A stretch of 13,585 nt of DNA from an uncultured Gammaproteobacteria bacterium (GTDB taxonomy: Bacteria; Pseudomonadota; Gammaproteobacteria; Rariloculales; Rariloculaceae): positions 1-13,585 of the forward strand of contig CAMPKU010000114.1 in NCBI GenBank assembly GCA_946887385.1, read 5' to 3'. Shown one piece after another: positions 1 through 6,854 of this stretch (positions are counted from its first letter, which is position 1; each line of letters starts with the position of its first letter). The notes under the pieces were generated by a model. The model did not search any database, was not told the DNA's origin, and was given only the letters and a program-made list of their open reading frames with translations. The position numbers were made by a program, and so were the translations under genes.

Positions 1-177
1 CCGTTCAACGTGTTCGGTATTCCCGCGATCAGCGTGCCGTGCGGCTTCACGCGCAGCGGATTGCCGATCGGCCTGCAGATCATCGGTCCGCGGCTCGGCG
101 AGGCGCGCGTGCTCGCACTCGCGCACGCGTACGAGCAGGCGACGGAGTGGCATCGGCGTGAGCCGCCGCTCGCGTGA
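1..177 (+). CDS. Amidase-signature family enzyme, C-terminal fragment
   Basis: Only the last 58 codons are in the window; the gene runs in from the left edge in frame 1 and stops at TGA 175-177. The visible tail has the usual end of amidase-signature (GatA-like) enzymes: an N-x-x-G-I-P-A-I-S-V-P-C-G-F segment at residues 3-16 of the fragment, then G-L-P-I-G-L-Q-I-I-G at 20-29. A closing helix (E-A-R-V-L-A-L-A-H-A-Y-E-Q) follows, and a short polar tail. Family members hydrolyse amide bonds with a Ser-cisSer-Lys triad; that part lies outside the window, so neither activity nor substrate can be judged. The tail alone does not separate a true GatA from a general amidase. The gap to the next start is 67 bases, so co-transcription is possible. 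Confidence 0.85.
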   Translation, partial: PFNVFGIPAISVPCGFTRSGLPIGLQIIGPRLGEARVLALAHAYEQATEWHRREPPLA

Positions 178-244
178 GCGCCGGCTAAAGCGAACCAAAC
201 GCTTCGGCCGCCGGTCATAGTCCGCGTTGTCCGGCGGAAGCGCG

Positions 245-1144
245 ATGCGCGAGCTCGAACTGGCCGTCCCTCCCTCGAACGTGCCCACGCGGCCGCCGGC
301 CGGCGCGCGCGGGGTCTTTTCGCTGTCGCGCGCCACGTTCTTCGCGTCGATCGCGGCGCACGTCGCGGCCGGCTACGCGTTGAGCCTGCACAAGTGGGGC
401 GCGCCGCCGCCCGCGCCGCCCACGGCCGACTTCTTTCTGTTCGAGCGGCCGACGCCGCGGCCGGCCGAGCCCGCGCCCGAAGCCGCTCCTGCACCGGCCG
501 CCGAGGAGCGCCCGCGCGAGAGCGAACAACCGCCGCCCGAGCAGCCCGAGCCGCCCGCGCCTCCGCGTGCGGCCGACGTGGTACCCGAGTCGAACGTCGT
601 CGTCGAAACGCCGCCTTCGCCGCCGGCGAGCGAGCCCGTGCCCGTCGAGGAGGTGGCACCCACGCCGTCCATCGACTTCGACGAGGAGCGGCGCCGCGCC
701 GTGCGCGAGGTGCTCACCGAGCGCGCGGCCGAGAGCGAATACCTCACGTTCTCGATGGACGATGTGGCGCCGCCGCGTCCCGAGCAGGAGTCCGAGCCGA
801 AGCGCAGCATCTTCGATGGCGGCCGTGGCAGCGATTTCGGCGGGCGATCCGACGGCACCGTGGGCTCGCAGCGCACCAAATTCGGGCGCACGGTGGCGGA
901 GCTCTGCAATGCGCTGACGGGCGGCTTCGGCGTCTCGTTTTTGGGATTTGGGCTGTTCAGCGCCTGCGCGACCCCGGACGGCGGGCCGACGGGCCTCTTT
1001 CCCGAAGTGCGGCCGGCCTATCTCGATCTGATGCCGGTGTGCGTCGACACCCGCGATACGGCGCCCGCGCTGGCGCTCGAGGCTCCGTTCTCGACGATCA
1101 AATGCCGGCTCGTCAACCGAGCCGAGCTTCAAGAGCAACCCTAA
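245..1144 (+). CDS. Proline-rich, single-pass TonB/TolA-like envelope protein
   Basis: 299 residues from ATG 245. GGAAG at 236-240 sits four bases upstream and favours this start over the in-frame TTG at 227. The order is a short cytoplasmic N-terminus, one membrane segment at about residues 29-48 (S-I-A-A-H-V-A-A-G-Y pattern, as in TonB and TolA anchors), and a long Pro/Glu/Ala-rich stretch at about 53-145. An acidic/basic helical stretch (about 145-165) and a C-terminal domain (about 205-299) follow. This is the build of proteins that span the periplasm from an inner-membrane anchor. The C-terminal domain has four cysteines (221, 241, 266, 287) that could form two disulfides in the periplasm, and no TonB_C motif that I recognise. 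No exbB/exbD or tolQ/tolR is nearby. I infer an envelope-spanning role; the partner is unknown. Confidence 0.7.
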   Translation: MRELELAVPPSNVPTRPPAGARGVFSLSRATFFASIAAHVAAGYALSLHKWGAPPPAPPTADFFLFERPTPRPAEPAPEAAPAPAAEERPRESEQPPPEQPEPPAPPRAADVVPESNVVVETPPSPPASEPVPVEEVAPTPSIDFDEERRRAVREVLTERAAESEYLTFSMDDVAPPRPEQESEPKRSIFDGGRGSDFGGRSDGTVGSQRTKFGRTVAELCNALTGGFGVSFLGFGLFSACATPDGGPTGLFPEVRPAYLDLMPVCVDTRDTAPALALEAPFSTIKCRLVNRAELQEQP

Positions 1145-1340
1145 GTTTTCTAGTCGCGTGTAAGGAATGTGGGGCTCGTGCGTACTACTTCGCACGACAC
1201 GGATGAAACTGCCGGCCGAGGCGCGAGAGGCACCGTACGCCAAGTTACGTTTCTTCCGTTAACAGGATGTTCTAGAACGAGTTTAGAAGTAGTATCCGCG
1301 AACCGCGACCGCTCCCCATTACCCACAAGGACCACCCGGC
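1145..1340 (+). promoter_or_regulatory. Intergenic region with candidate promoter and embedded palindrome
   Basis: This 196-base gap precedes the Yip1-adaptor-ABC unit and is less GC-rich than its surroundings. The best sigma-70-like pair is TTAACA (1259-1264, five of six bases of TTGACA) and TTTAGA (1282-1287, three of six bases of TATAAT) with a 17-base spacer. A perfect 10-base palindrome, GTTCTAGAAC (1269-1278), lies within that spacer, where a bound repressor or MerR-type activator could act. An AAGGA ribosome site at 1327-1331 serves the ATG at 1341. The -10 element is weak, so this is a candidate only. No terminator hairpin was seen after the upstream gene. Confidence 0.35.
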
Positions 1341-2048
1341 ATGGCCCAAGACAGCGCTGTCGGCGTTTTATCGAACATTTTCACGGCACCGGCTGCCGCC
1401 TTCGCCGTCATCAAGGAGCGGCCGAGGGCATGGTTCCCGCTGCTCGTGCTGATGATCGGCACCTTCGTCGTGCAGTTCGCGTACATGCAGGCGGTCGACC
1501 TGCCGTGGCTGCTGGATCAGCAGCTCCAGGTGAATAACAACATCACCGAAGAGCAGCGCAGCCAAGCCGTCGACGCGGCCACGCAGGTGCCGGCGAGCGT
1601 GTTGGGTGCGCTACAGGGCCTCTCGGGCGCCCTCGCCATTCTCATTGTCTACGCGCTCGTGGCGCTCTATTACACGGGCGTGTCGTTCGCCACGCACGAC
1701 GGCATCAAGTACGGGCAGTGGTTGGGCCTCATCGCGTGGTGCTCGTTGCCGGCAATATTCGGCATGATCGCGTCGCTCGTGAATCTGTACGTCACGGACG
1801 CGCGCTTTCTGCCCGCGGAACAGTTGAACCCGCTGGCGTTCGGCAGCCTGCTCGCCATCGATCCGCAAGGCGCGACGATCGTCCAACGCGTTCTGCTGTC
1901 GCTCGACGTGACGGTGCTCTGGGCCACGGTGCTCCAGATCCTGGGCTATCAGGCGTTTACACAGCGCTCGATCGTCCGCGCCACCGTGATCGTGCTCGGG
2001 CCGCTTGCTCTCATCGTGCTCATCGGCACTATTGCCGCGTTGACTTAG
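1341..2048 (+). CDS. Yip1-family integral membrane protein
   Basis: 235 residues from ATG 1341, with AAGGA nine bases upstream. The protein has about five membrane segments (near 30-50, 88-115, 126-150, 180-203, 210-233). A polar, Gln/Asn-rich loop at about 58-85 separates the first two, and an acidic loop follows the third. The N-terminal N-I-F-T-A-P-A-A-A-F motif and the run of membrane helices are typical of bacterial Yip1-domain proteins. Their function is not established; the eukaryotic relatives act in membrane trafficking. The stop codon ends seven bases before the adaptor gene starts, so it is very probably the first gene of the exporter operon. I infer an accessory or assembly role for the pump. 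It could equally be an unrelated membrane protein that shares the promoter. Confidence 0.75.
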   Translation: MAQDSAVGVLSNIFTAPAAAFAVIKERPRAWFPLLVLMIGTFVVQFAYMQAVDLPWLLDQQLQVNNNITEEQRSQAVDAATQVPASVLGALQGLSGALAILIVYALVALYYTGVSFATHDGIKYGQWLGLIAWCSLPAIFGMIASLVNLYVTDARFLPAEQLNPLAFGSLLAIDPQGATIVQRVLLSLDVTVLWATVLQILGYQAFTQRSIVRATVIVLGPLALIVLIGTIAALT

Positions 2049-2055
2049 GGACGCC

Positions 2056-3255
2056 ATGAACAAGAAGTTATTGCTGATCGTCGGCCTCGTCCTGCTCGTC
2101 GTGGCCGTTCCCCTGATCCAGGCGAGTATGCGCGGGACGGCGGCTGTGGAAGTGCAAGTCGAGAAGCTCGCACCGCGCAGCATCCAGTCCTCGGTGCTGG
2201 CGTCGGGCAAGCTGGTGCACGAAGAAGAGGTGAAGCTCACCACGGAGGAGATCGGCCGCGTGACGGCCATCTACGTGGAGGAAGGCGCGCACGTCGACAG
2301 CGGGCAGCTCGTGCTCCAGATCGACGATCAGCGCTTGCGCGCGGCCGTCGACCAGAACGAGGCCAGCGTGCGATTGCAGGAGATCGCCATTCAGCGCCAG
2401 CAGCTGCAAGTCGCGAACCTGCGCACGCAGTGGGAGCGGATGCGCGGGCTCAACGAGCGCAACCTCATCGATCAGGACACCTTCGTCACGGCCACCAACA
2501 ATCTCGAGATCGCCGAGGTGGACTTGATGTCGAGCCGCGAGTCGCTCGAGCAGGCGCGCGCGCAGCTCGAGCAGGCGCAGGACCGGCTCAGCAAGACGCG
2601 CGTGTACTCGCCTATCAAGGGCCGTGTGACCACGCTCGACATCAAGGTGGGCGAGACGGCCATCTCGAGCTCCACGAACATCCCGGGCAGCAGTCTCATG
2701 ACGATTGCGAATCCGGCCAGCATTCACACCGAGGTGAACGTCGACGAGGCCGACATCGCCAACGTGAGCATCGGCCAAAAAGCCCGCGTGTACGCCATCG
2801 CATATCCCGATCAGCCCGTGGACGGCGTCGTCGATTCGATCGCGGTGTCGGCGAAGGTAGCCGAAGGGCAGCAAGGGCAAAGCTTCGCGATCAAGATCCG
2901 GTTACTCGATCCCGAGAAGATCACGCTGCGGCCCGGCATGACGTGCCGAGCCGAAATCTTCACAGCCACGAAGGAGGACGCGATCGCCGTGCCGATCCAG
3001 TCGATTCTGGTGGAGGAAGACCTCACGGCGAACGTCACGCGCCGCGACGTGTTCGTCGTGCGCGACGGCCTGGCCATGCGAGTGCCCGTGGAAGTGGGGC
3101 TCGCGGACGACACGTATCAACAGATCGTGGCCGGCGTTTCCGCGGGCGACGAGGTGATCACGGGGCCGGACCGCGTGCTGCGCGCGCTCGAGGACGGCGA
3201 TCGTGTGATCATCGCCGGCACCCGCGAGCAAAACAATCGCGTCGCGAACGAGTGA
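2056..3255 (+). CDS. MacA/HlyD-type periplasmic adaptor (membrane fusion protein)
   Basis: 399 residues from ATG 2056; the ribosome site AGGGA (2047-2051) overlaps the preceding stop codon. In order it has a membrane anchor (about 4-22), the first lipoyl half (about 45-90, with the E-E-G-A-H-V turn), a long coiled-coil hairpin rich in Gln, Glu, Arg and Leu (about 92-182), and the second lipoyl half (Y-S-P-I-K-G-R-V at 184-191). A beta-barrel domain (about 222-305) and a membrane-proximal domain follow. Such adaptors link an inner-membrane ABC transporter to an outer-membrane channel. At the hairpin tip the usual R-L-x-x-L-x6-S motif reads R128-M-R-G-L132 with Asp at 139, so Leu and Ser are changed. 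The ATPase starts seven bases downstream. The substrate is unknown; MacA-like adaptors serve macrolide, peptide or lipopeptide pumps. Confidence 0.88.
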   Translation: MNKKLLLIVGLVLLVVAVPLIQASMRGTAAVEVQVEKLAPRSIQSSVLASGKLVHEEEVKLTTEEIGRVTAIYVEEGAHVDSGQLVLQIDDQRLRAAVDQNEASVRLQEIAIQRQQLQVANLRTQWERMRGLNERNLIDQDTFVTATNNLEIAEVDLMSSRESLEQARAQLEQAQDRLSKTRVYSPIKGRVTTLDIKVGETAISSSTNIPGSSLMTIANPASIHTEVNVDEADIANVSIGQKARVYAIAYPDQPVDGVVDSIAVSAKVAEGQQGQSFAIKIRLLDPEKITLRPGMTCRAEIFTATKEDAIAVPIQSILVEEDLTANVTRRDVFVVRDGLAMRVPVEVGLADDTYQQIVAGVSAGDEVITGPDRVLRALEDGDRVIIAGTREQNNRVANE

Positions 3256-3262
3256 GCCGCCG

Positions 3263-3964
3263 ATGTCGGTGATCGAGCTGTCCGCGATCAGCAAGCACTA
3301 CGAGATGGGCCAGCAGCTCATCAAGGCGGTCGACAATCTCGACCTGCAGATCGCCTATAACGAGTACGTGGTCTTCATCGGCTCCTCGGGGTCGGGGAAG
3401 TCCACGCTCATGAACATCATCGGCTGCCTCGACACGCCCACAGCGGGGCGTTATGTGCTCAACAAGCGCGACGTGAGCGGCCTCGACGAGAACGATCTCG
3501 CCGACATCCGCAATCAGGAGATCGGCTTCATCTTCCAGAGCTTCAACTTGCTGCCGCGCGCGAGCGCGCTCAAAAACGTGATGCAGCCGTTGATCTACCG
3601 CGGCTTGAGCTATGGGGAACGCAAAGCGGAAGCCGAGCGCGTGCTCGCGCGCGTAGGGCTTGCGGACCGCAGCGATCATCTGCCGAACCAGCTCTCCGGC
3701 GGCCAGCGGCAGCGCGTGGCGATCGCGCGCGCGCTCGTCACGAACCCGTCGATCCTGCTGGCCGACGAGCCCACGGGCAATCTCGACTCGCAAACCAGCA
3801 TCGAGATCCTGGCGCTGTTCGACGAGCTGCACAGCGACGGCCAAACCATCATCGTGGTCACGCACGAGCCCGACGTGGCCGCGCACGGCCAACGCATCGT
3901 GCGGCTCAAAGACGGCAAGATCGTGGAGGACCAGCGCAATGAGCGCCAGCGCGTCAGCCACTGA
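3263..3964 (+). CDS. MacB-type ABC transporter ATP-binding subunit
   Basis: 233 residues from ATG 3263. All ABC ATPase motifs are present: Walker A G-S-S-G-S-G-K-S at 40-47, Q-loop Gln92, signature L-S-G-G-Q at 144-148, Walker B I-L-L-A-D-E at 164-169, D-loop N-L-D at 173-175 and H-loop His201. The order and spacing match the LolD/MacB/FtsE-like group, including G-C-L-D-T-P-T after Walker A and D-E-P-T-G-N-L-D-S. It should power the permease encoded next, with which it overlaps by 26 bases. In E. coli MacB the ATPase and permease are one chain; here they are separate proteins, as in many bacterial MacB-like systems. The function is sure at the level of ATPase of a MacB-type exporter; the substrate is not known. 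Confidence 0.92.
   Translation: MSVIELSAISKHYEMGQQLIKAVDNLDLQIAYNEYVVFIGSSGSGKSTLMNIIGCLDTPTAGRYVLNKRDVSGLDENDLADIRNQEIGFIFQSFNLLPRASALKNVMQPLIYRGLSYGERKAEAERVLARVGLADRSDHLPNQLSGGQRQRVAIARALVTNPSILLADEPTGNLDSQTSIEILALFDELHSDGQTIIVVTHEPDVAAHGQRIVRLKDGKIVEDQRNERQRVSH
3925..3941 (+). promoter_or_regulatory. Ribosome binding site that fixes the permease start
   Basis: GGAGGA at 3925-3930 lies inside the end of the ATPase gene, eight bases before ATG 3939. The permease reading frame is open well upstream of this, back past 3660. That upstream part codes for an Arg/Ser-rich stretch unlike any permease and is the shadow of the ATPase, so this site marks the real start. Confidence 0.75.
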
Positions 3965-5234
3965 GCAGAGAGTGAAGCCCGGCCGGCGCGTGGCGGGCGC
4001 ACGCTTCCCGCTGTGGTTTGCCGCCACGGAAGGGGCGCGTGCGGCGCTTTCGTCGATTCGCGCGCATAGCTTCCGCAGCTTCTTGACCACGCTCGGCATC
4101 GTGATCGGCGTGGCGTCGGTGATCGCGATGGTGTCGATCATTCAGGGGCTGAGCGTTACGATCGGCCAGCAGTTCGAAGGTTTGGGCTCCAACGGCGTGA
4201 CGATCTCCTCGTTCACGTCGCGCGAGAACTTTCTGGCAGGCCGCATCTCGCGCTTGACGCAATCCGATCACGACCTGATCCGCTACCGCGTCGCCGGTCT
4301 CGAATCGATCACGCCCGTGATGAACGCGCAGGGGCAGGTACGCTCGGGCTCGAAGGCCACGGCCACGCAGGTGGTGGGCTCCACGTATGTCTACCAGGAG
4401 ATCGGTCAGTACTACACCGTGCGCGGCCGGTTCATCTCCGATAGCGACAACCAGACGCGGCGGCGCGTGGCCGTGATCGGCGATCAAGTGCGCGAAGACC
4501 TCACGCTGCCCGAAGACCCCATCGGCGAGTACATCCAGTTCAACGGCGAGTGGCTGCGGATCATCGGCTTGCTCGAGGCCAAAGGCGAGATCTTCGGGCA
4601 GAGCCAGGACAACATGGTCATCGTGCCGTTCAGCACGCTCGTGAGCCTGCAAGGCAATCAGCGCCGGCCCGACATGTGGATCCGCTTCACGGTGCGCGAT
4701 CTCGAGGAGCTCGACAACATCAACGCCACGATCACGCGCCTCTTGCGCTCGGCTCACAATCTCGGCACGGATGACGAGGACGACTTCCGCATTCAAACCG
4801 CGGAGCAGCTCCAGGACACCTTCGAAAGCATCTTGAATACCGTCACCGTCGTGATGAGCGGCATCGTCGGCATTTCATTGCTCGTGGGCGGCATCGGCAT
4901 CATGAACATCATGCTCGTGTCGGTCACGGAGCGCACACGCGAGATCGGCATCTGCAAGGCCATCGGCGCGAAGCGCCATCACATCCTGCTGCAGTTCCTG
5001 CTCGAGGCGCTGGTGCTGTGCCTGCTCGGCGGCATCATTGGGCTCATCTTCGGCTACGGCATCGGCGCGATCGCGGCGTCGCTGATTCCCGGCTTCCCTG
5101 CCGAGGCTTATACGCCGTGGTGGGCGATCGTGCTCGCGCTCGGCTTCTCGGCCTGTGTGGGCGTGGTGTTCGGCATGCTGCCGGCGGCCAAGGCCGCCAA
5201 CCTCGACCCCATCAGCTCCCTGCGCTACGAGTAG
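3939..5234 (+). CDS. MacB-type ABC transporter permease
   Basis: 431 residues from ATG 3939. The layout is that of MacB-like permeases: a short cytoplasmic N-terminus, one membrane segment at about 49-69 ([12 protein letters not shown]), a large periplasmic domain at about 70-300, and three membrane segments near 303-326, 355-380 and 394-414. The FtsX-like core carries [18 protein letters not shown] at 328-345, the cytoplasmic coupling region, and the C-terminus ends in [17 protein letters not shown], the family's usual tail. Such type VII ABC proteins work by mechanotransmission across the periplasm rather than by moving substrate through the membrane. It is the last gene of the four-gene unit; no TolC-like channel is in the window. 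The next gene is convergent, 15 bases away. Confidence 0.92.
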   Translation: MSASASATEQRVKPGRRVAGARFPLWFAATEGARAALSSIRAHSFRSFLTTLGIVIGVASVIAMVSIIQGLSVTIGQQFEGLGSNGVTISSFTSRENFLAGRISRLTQSDHDLIRYRVAGLESITPVMNAQGQVRSGSKATATQVVGSTYVYQEIGQYYTVRGRFISDSDNQTRRRVAVIGDQVREDLTLPEDPIGEYIQFNGEWLRIIGLLEAKGEIFGQSQDNMVIVPFSTLVSLQGNQRRPDMWIRFTVRDLEELDNINATITRLLRSAHNLGTDDEDDFRIQTAEQLQDTFESILNTVTVVMSGIVGISLLVGGIGIMNIMLVSVTERTREIGICKAIGAKRHHILLQFLLEALVLCLLGGIIGLIFGYGIGAIAASLIPGFPAEAYTPWWAIVLALGFSACVGVVFGMLPAAKAANLDPISSLRYE

Positions 5235-5249
5235 GAAGGCTGCCGCTTT

Positions 5250-5708
5250 TCAGCCCAAGAACCACAGGCCGCGCGCCATCATGATTGCCATCAGGATGAT
5301 GACGAACACCAGCGTGAGCTGGATGTGCAGCAGCATCCGCACCTTGCGGCGCGTGGCGGCGTCGAAGTCGGGCAGGCGTTGCTCGCGCAATGCCTTGCGC
5401 CAGCGCATGAACTGCATGGTCGGATAGATCGATAGCAACCCTACCACGATGAACAGCGTGAGCTTCACGAGGAAGGAGCCGCTGGCGAAGTAATAGGCCG
5501 CGCCCTTCTCGGTGTAGAACACGCGCACGAAGCCTGCGATGAGCAGCACGAGCGCTGCGATGCCGTACACCATGTCCATGCGCAGCACGCTGCGCGCCGA
5601 CGCCGTGGTCAGCTCGTTCCTGAGCACCACGAGCTCCACCATCAGGGCCGCCACGAGCAGGAATGCCGCCGCGTGGTGGATGAACGCAGCCGTCACTGTC
5701 GCCGTCAT
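5250..5708 (-). CDS. DUF2214-family integral membrane protein
   Basis: 152 residues on the minus strand, from ATG 5706-5708 to the stop at 5250. It has four membrane segments (about 6-28, 44-63, 77-97, 127-146) and a basic cytoplasmic loop at about 102-125. The H-H pair at 11-12, E-x-V-V-L-R at 25-30, the R-V-F-Y-T-E-K-G stretch at 62-69 and the G-S-F-L-V-K-L motif at 77-83 match the DUF2214 family as I know it, which has no assigned function. The histidines at 11, 12 and 128, inside or next to membrane helices, could bind a metal or haem; this is speculation. It starts nine bases after rdgC ends, has no clear ribosome site of its own and is probably co-transcribed with rdgC. It is convergent with the permease gene. 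Confidence 0.8.
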   Translation of the reverse strand: MTATVTAAFIHHAAAFLLVAALMVELVVLRNELTTASARSVLRMDMVYGIAALVLLIAGFVRVFYTEKGAAYYFASGSFLVKLTLFIVVGLLSIYPTMQFMRWRKALREQRLPDFDAATRRKVRMLLHIQLTLVFVIILMAIMMARGLWFLG

Positions 5709-5717
5709 GGGCAGAGT

Positions 5718-6614
5718 CTAACCCGAGCCCAGCGCCTGCTTCAGCCCCGCCACGAGCTGCCGAAGCGTGCCGCCGAACAGCGCGAGCTCGGCGTCGAGGC
5801 GCGCCAGCGGCTCTTCGGCGCCTTCGGCCGCTTCGTCGGCGGCTTCGTCGAGGCCCACGAGCTTAAGCTTGCCGAGCGAGCCCTTCGCATCGAGCACCCC
5901 GCTCAGCGCGCCGTCGAACTCGATGCCCAAGTGCGTGAGCTCCATGCCGTCCTTCACGCAACGGCGCACGTTGGCATGCGTGAGATCGATCTCGCTCCAG
6001 CGTACAGAGCTCTTCGCATCGGCGCGGTCGCGCATGCGCGCTTCACGGCCCAGCGCGAACTTCGGCGGCGGATCGCCGGCAAACACGCGCGCGAGCACGT
6101 GCTCCATCGGCCGCGCGAAGGCGAGCGGCTCGGCGTCGAGCCTGCCCAGCGCCGAGCGCAATAGCTCGAGGAAGCGCTCGGCGCGTTGCTCGGATCCCGT
6201 GCCGATGGCCAGCACGTTGTCACTCAGCAGAAATAACGCCGTCGTTCGGTCGGATTTCAGCAGTGCCTTCGGCAGCAGCTCGTCGCGTGTTTGCTCTTTG
6301 AGCTTGCGCTTCGTGCGCCGCCCGGGCTCTTCCTGCATTCGCTCGCGATACTCGGCGAGGCGCAGCTCGAGCGCTTCGTTCACAGCGGCCGTGGGCAGCA
6401 CGCGCGCCTGGTTGCGCAGCCGTAGCAGATCCGCGCCCGCCACGCGGCGCGCGAACGGACTGTCGTCGGCACCGGTGGGCGCCTCGAAGCCGGAGCTGCG
6501 CTCGGTGTAGGCGCCGCACGGCTTGAACGCCGCGCCTGCAAGCTTCTCGGACAAGGCCAGCTCTGAGTCGGGCCACGGGCTCGACACGGAATAGAAACGA
6601 ACGCTGCGAAACAT
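5718..6614 (-). CDS. rdgC: Recombination-associated protein RdgC
   Basis: 298 residues from ATG 6612-6614, close to the 303 of E. coli RdgC. RdgC forms a ring-shaped dimer that encircles duplex DNA, associates with the nucleoid and restrains RecA-mediated recombination. Family marks seen: an F-R-S-V-R-F-Y-S-V opening strand, F-K-P-C-G at 30-34, a basic R-R-T-K-R-K-L-K-E-Q segment at 99-108 leading into E-L-L-P-K-A at 112-117, and L-L-R-S-A-L-G-R-L at 151-159, which lines up with E. coli L-L-R-K-S-L-G-S-L. The open frame extends 46 codons further upstream to 6752, but that part is Arg/Ala-rich and unlike RdgC, and the chosen ATG gives the family's N-terminus. No clear ribosome site is visible. 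A promoter candidate lies just upstream. Confidence 0.9.
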   Translation of the reverse strand: MFRSVRFYSVSSPWPDSELALSEKLAGAAFKPCGAYTERSSGFEAPTGADDSPFARRVAGADLLRLRNQARVLPTAAVNEALELRLAEYRERMQEEPGRRTKRKLKEQTRDELLPKALLKSDRTTALFLLSDNVLAIGTGSEQRAERFLELLRSALGRLDAEPLAFARPMEHVLARVFAGDPPPKFALGREARMRDRADAKSSVRWSEIDLTHANVRRCVKDGMELTHLGIEFDGALSGVLDAKGSLGKLKLVGLDEAADEAAEGAEEPLARLDAELALFGGTLRQLVAGLKQALGSG

Positions 6615-6640
6615 CGGTGGGTTTTTCGAAAAGGGCGGGC

Positions 6641-6669
6641 AGTATCGCGATTCGCCTCGCCGCTGTCGA
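6641..6669 (-). promoter_or_regulatory. Candidate sigma-70 promoter for rdgC
   Basis: Read on the minus strand, TCGACA (6664-6669, five of six bases of the -35 consensus) is followed after exactly 17 bases by GATACT (6641-6646, four of six bases of the -10). Transcription would begin near 6634, leaving a leader of about 20 bases before the rdgC ATG. It would drive rdgC and probably the DUF2214 gene. Confidence 0.5.
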
Positions 6670-6795
6670 CCGCAAGGCGCCGCAGCGCGCCGGCCGTGGC
6701 GGCGATGAGCGCGTCGGCGGCCAGCAACCGAAGCGCGGGCCCGGGGCTGCAACGGTAGGTGCCGAGCACTGCAACCTGTTGCTTCGCGTGGAGGT

Positions 6796-6825
6796 TTGCA
6801 CAGGTGCCGGCGAGGCCGCTAGCAT
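6796..6825 (+). promoter_or_regulatory. Candidate sigma-70 promoter for the GST-monooxygenase pair
   Basis: TTGCAC (6796-6801, four of six bases) and TAGCAT (6820-6825, four of six bases) are 18 bases apart. The predicted start near 6832 leaves a leader of about 23 bases with a strong AGGAGG ribosome site at 6843-6848 before ATG 6855. The whole 240-base divergent region from 6615 to 6854 otherwise shows no gene or repeat that I can support. Confidence 0.4.
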
Positions 6826-6854
6826 CGAGGGATAACGAACCGAGGAGGGGGAGC

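Noticed and set aside
460..660. Possible tandem repeat array in the proline-rich segment
   Set aside because: The Pro/Glu/Ala codons are similar but irregular; no fixed unit or period is visible.
215..1243. Long open frame on the minus strand across the proline-rich gene
   Set aside because: The product is Arg/Gly/His-rich low-complexity sequence, as expected of the antisense of a GC-rich gene, and the plus-strand frame has a membrane anchor and a ribosome site.
1269..1278. LexA (SOS) box
   Set aside because: GTTCTAGAAC does not fit the gammaproteobacterial CTG-N10-CAG pattern, so I keep it only as an unassigned palindrome.
1611..2880. Minus-strand open frames opposite the Yip1 and adaptor genes
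   Set aside because: Both products (1611-2270 and 2068-2880) lack domain patterns and are mirror images of well-supported plus-strand genes.
3660..3938. N-terminal extension of the permease frame
   Set aside because: It overlaps the ATPase gene, codes for Arg/Ser-rich sequence and is replaced by a proper ribosome site and ATG at 3939.
3209..4796. Two long minus-strand frames opposite the ATPase and permease genes
   Set aside because: They are open only because of high GC. The plus strand carries complete ABC motifs in the same place.
6615..6752. N-terminal extension of RdgC
   Set aside because: The extra 46 residues are low-complexity and outside the known family length; a promoter candidate lies within this stretch.
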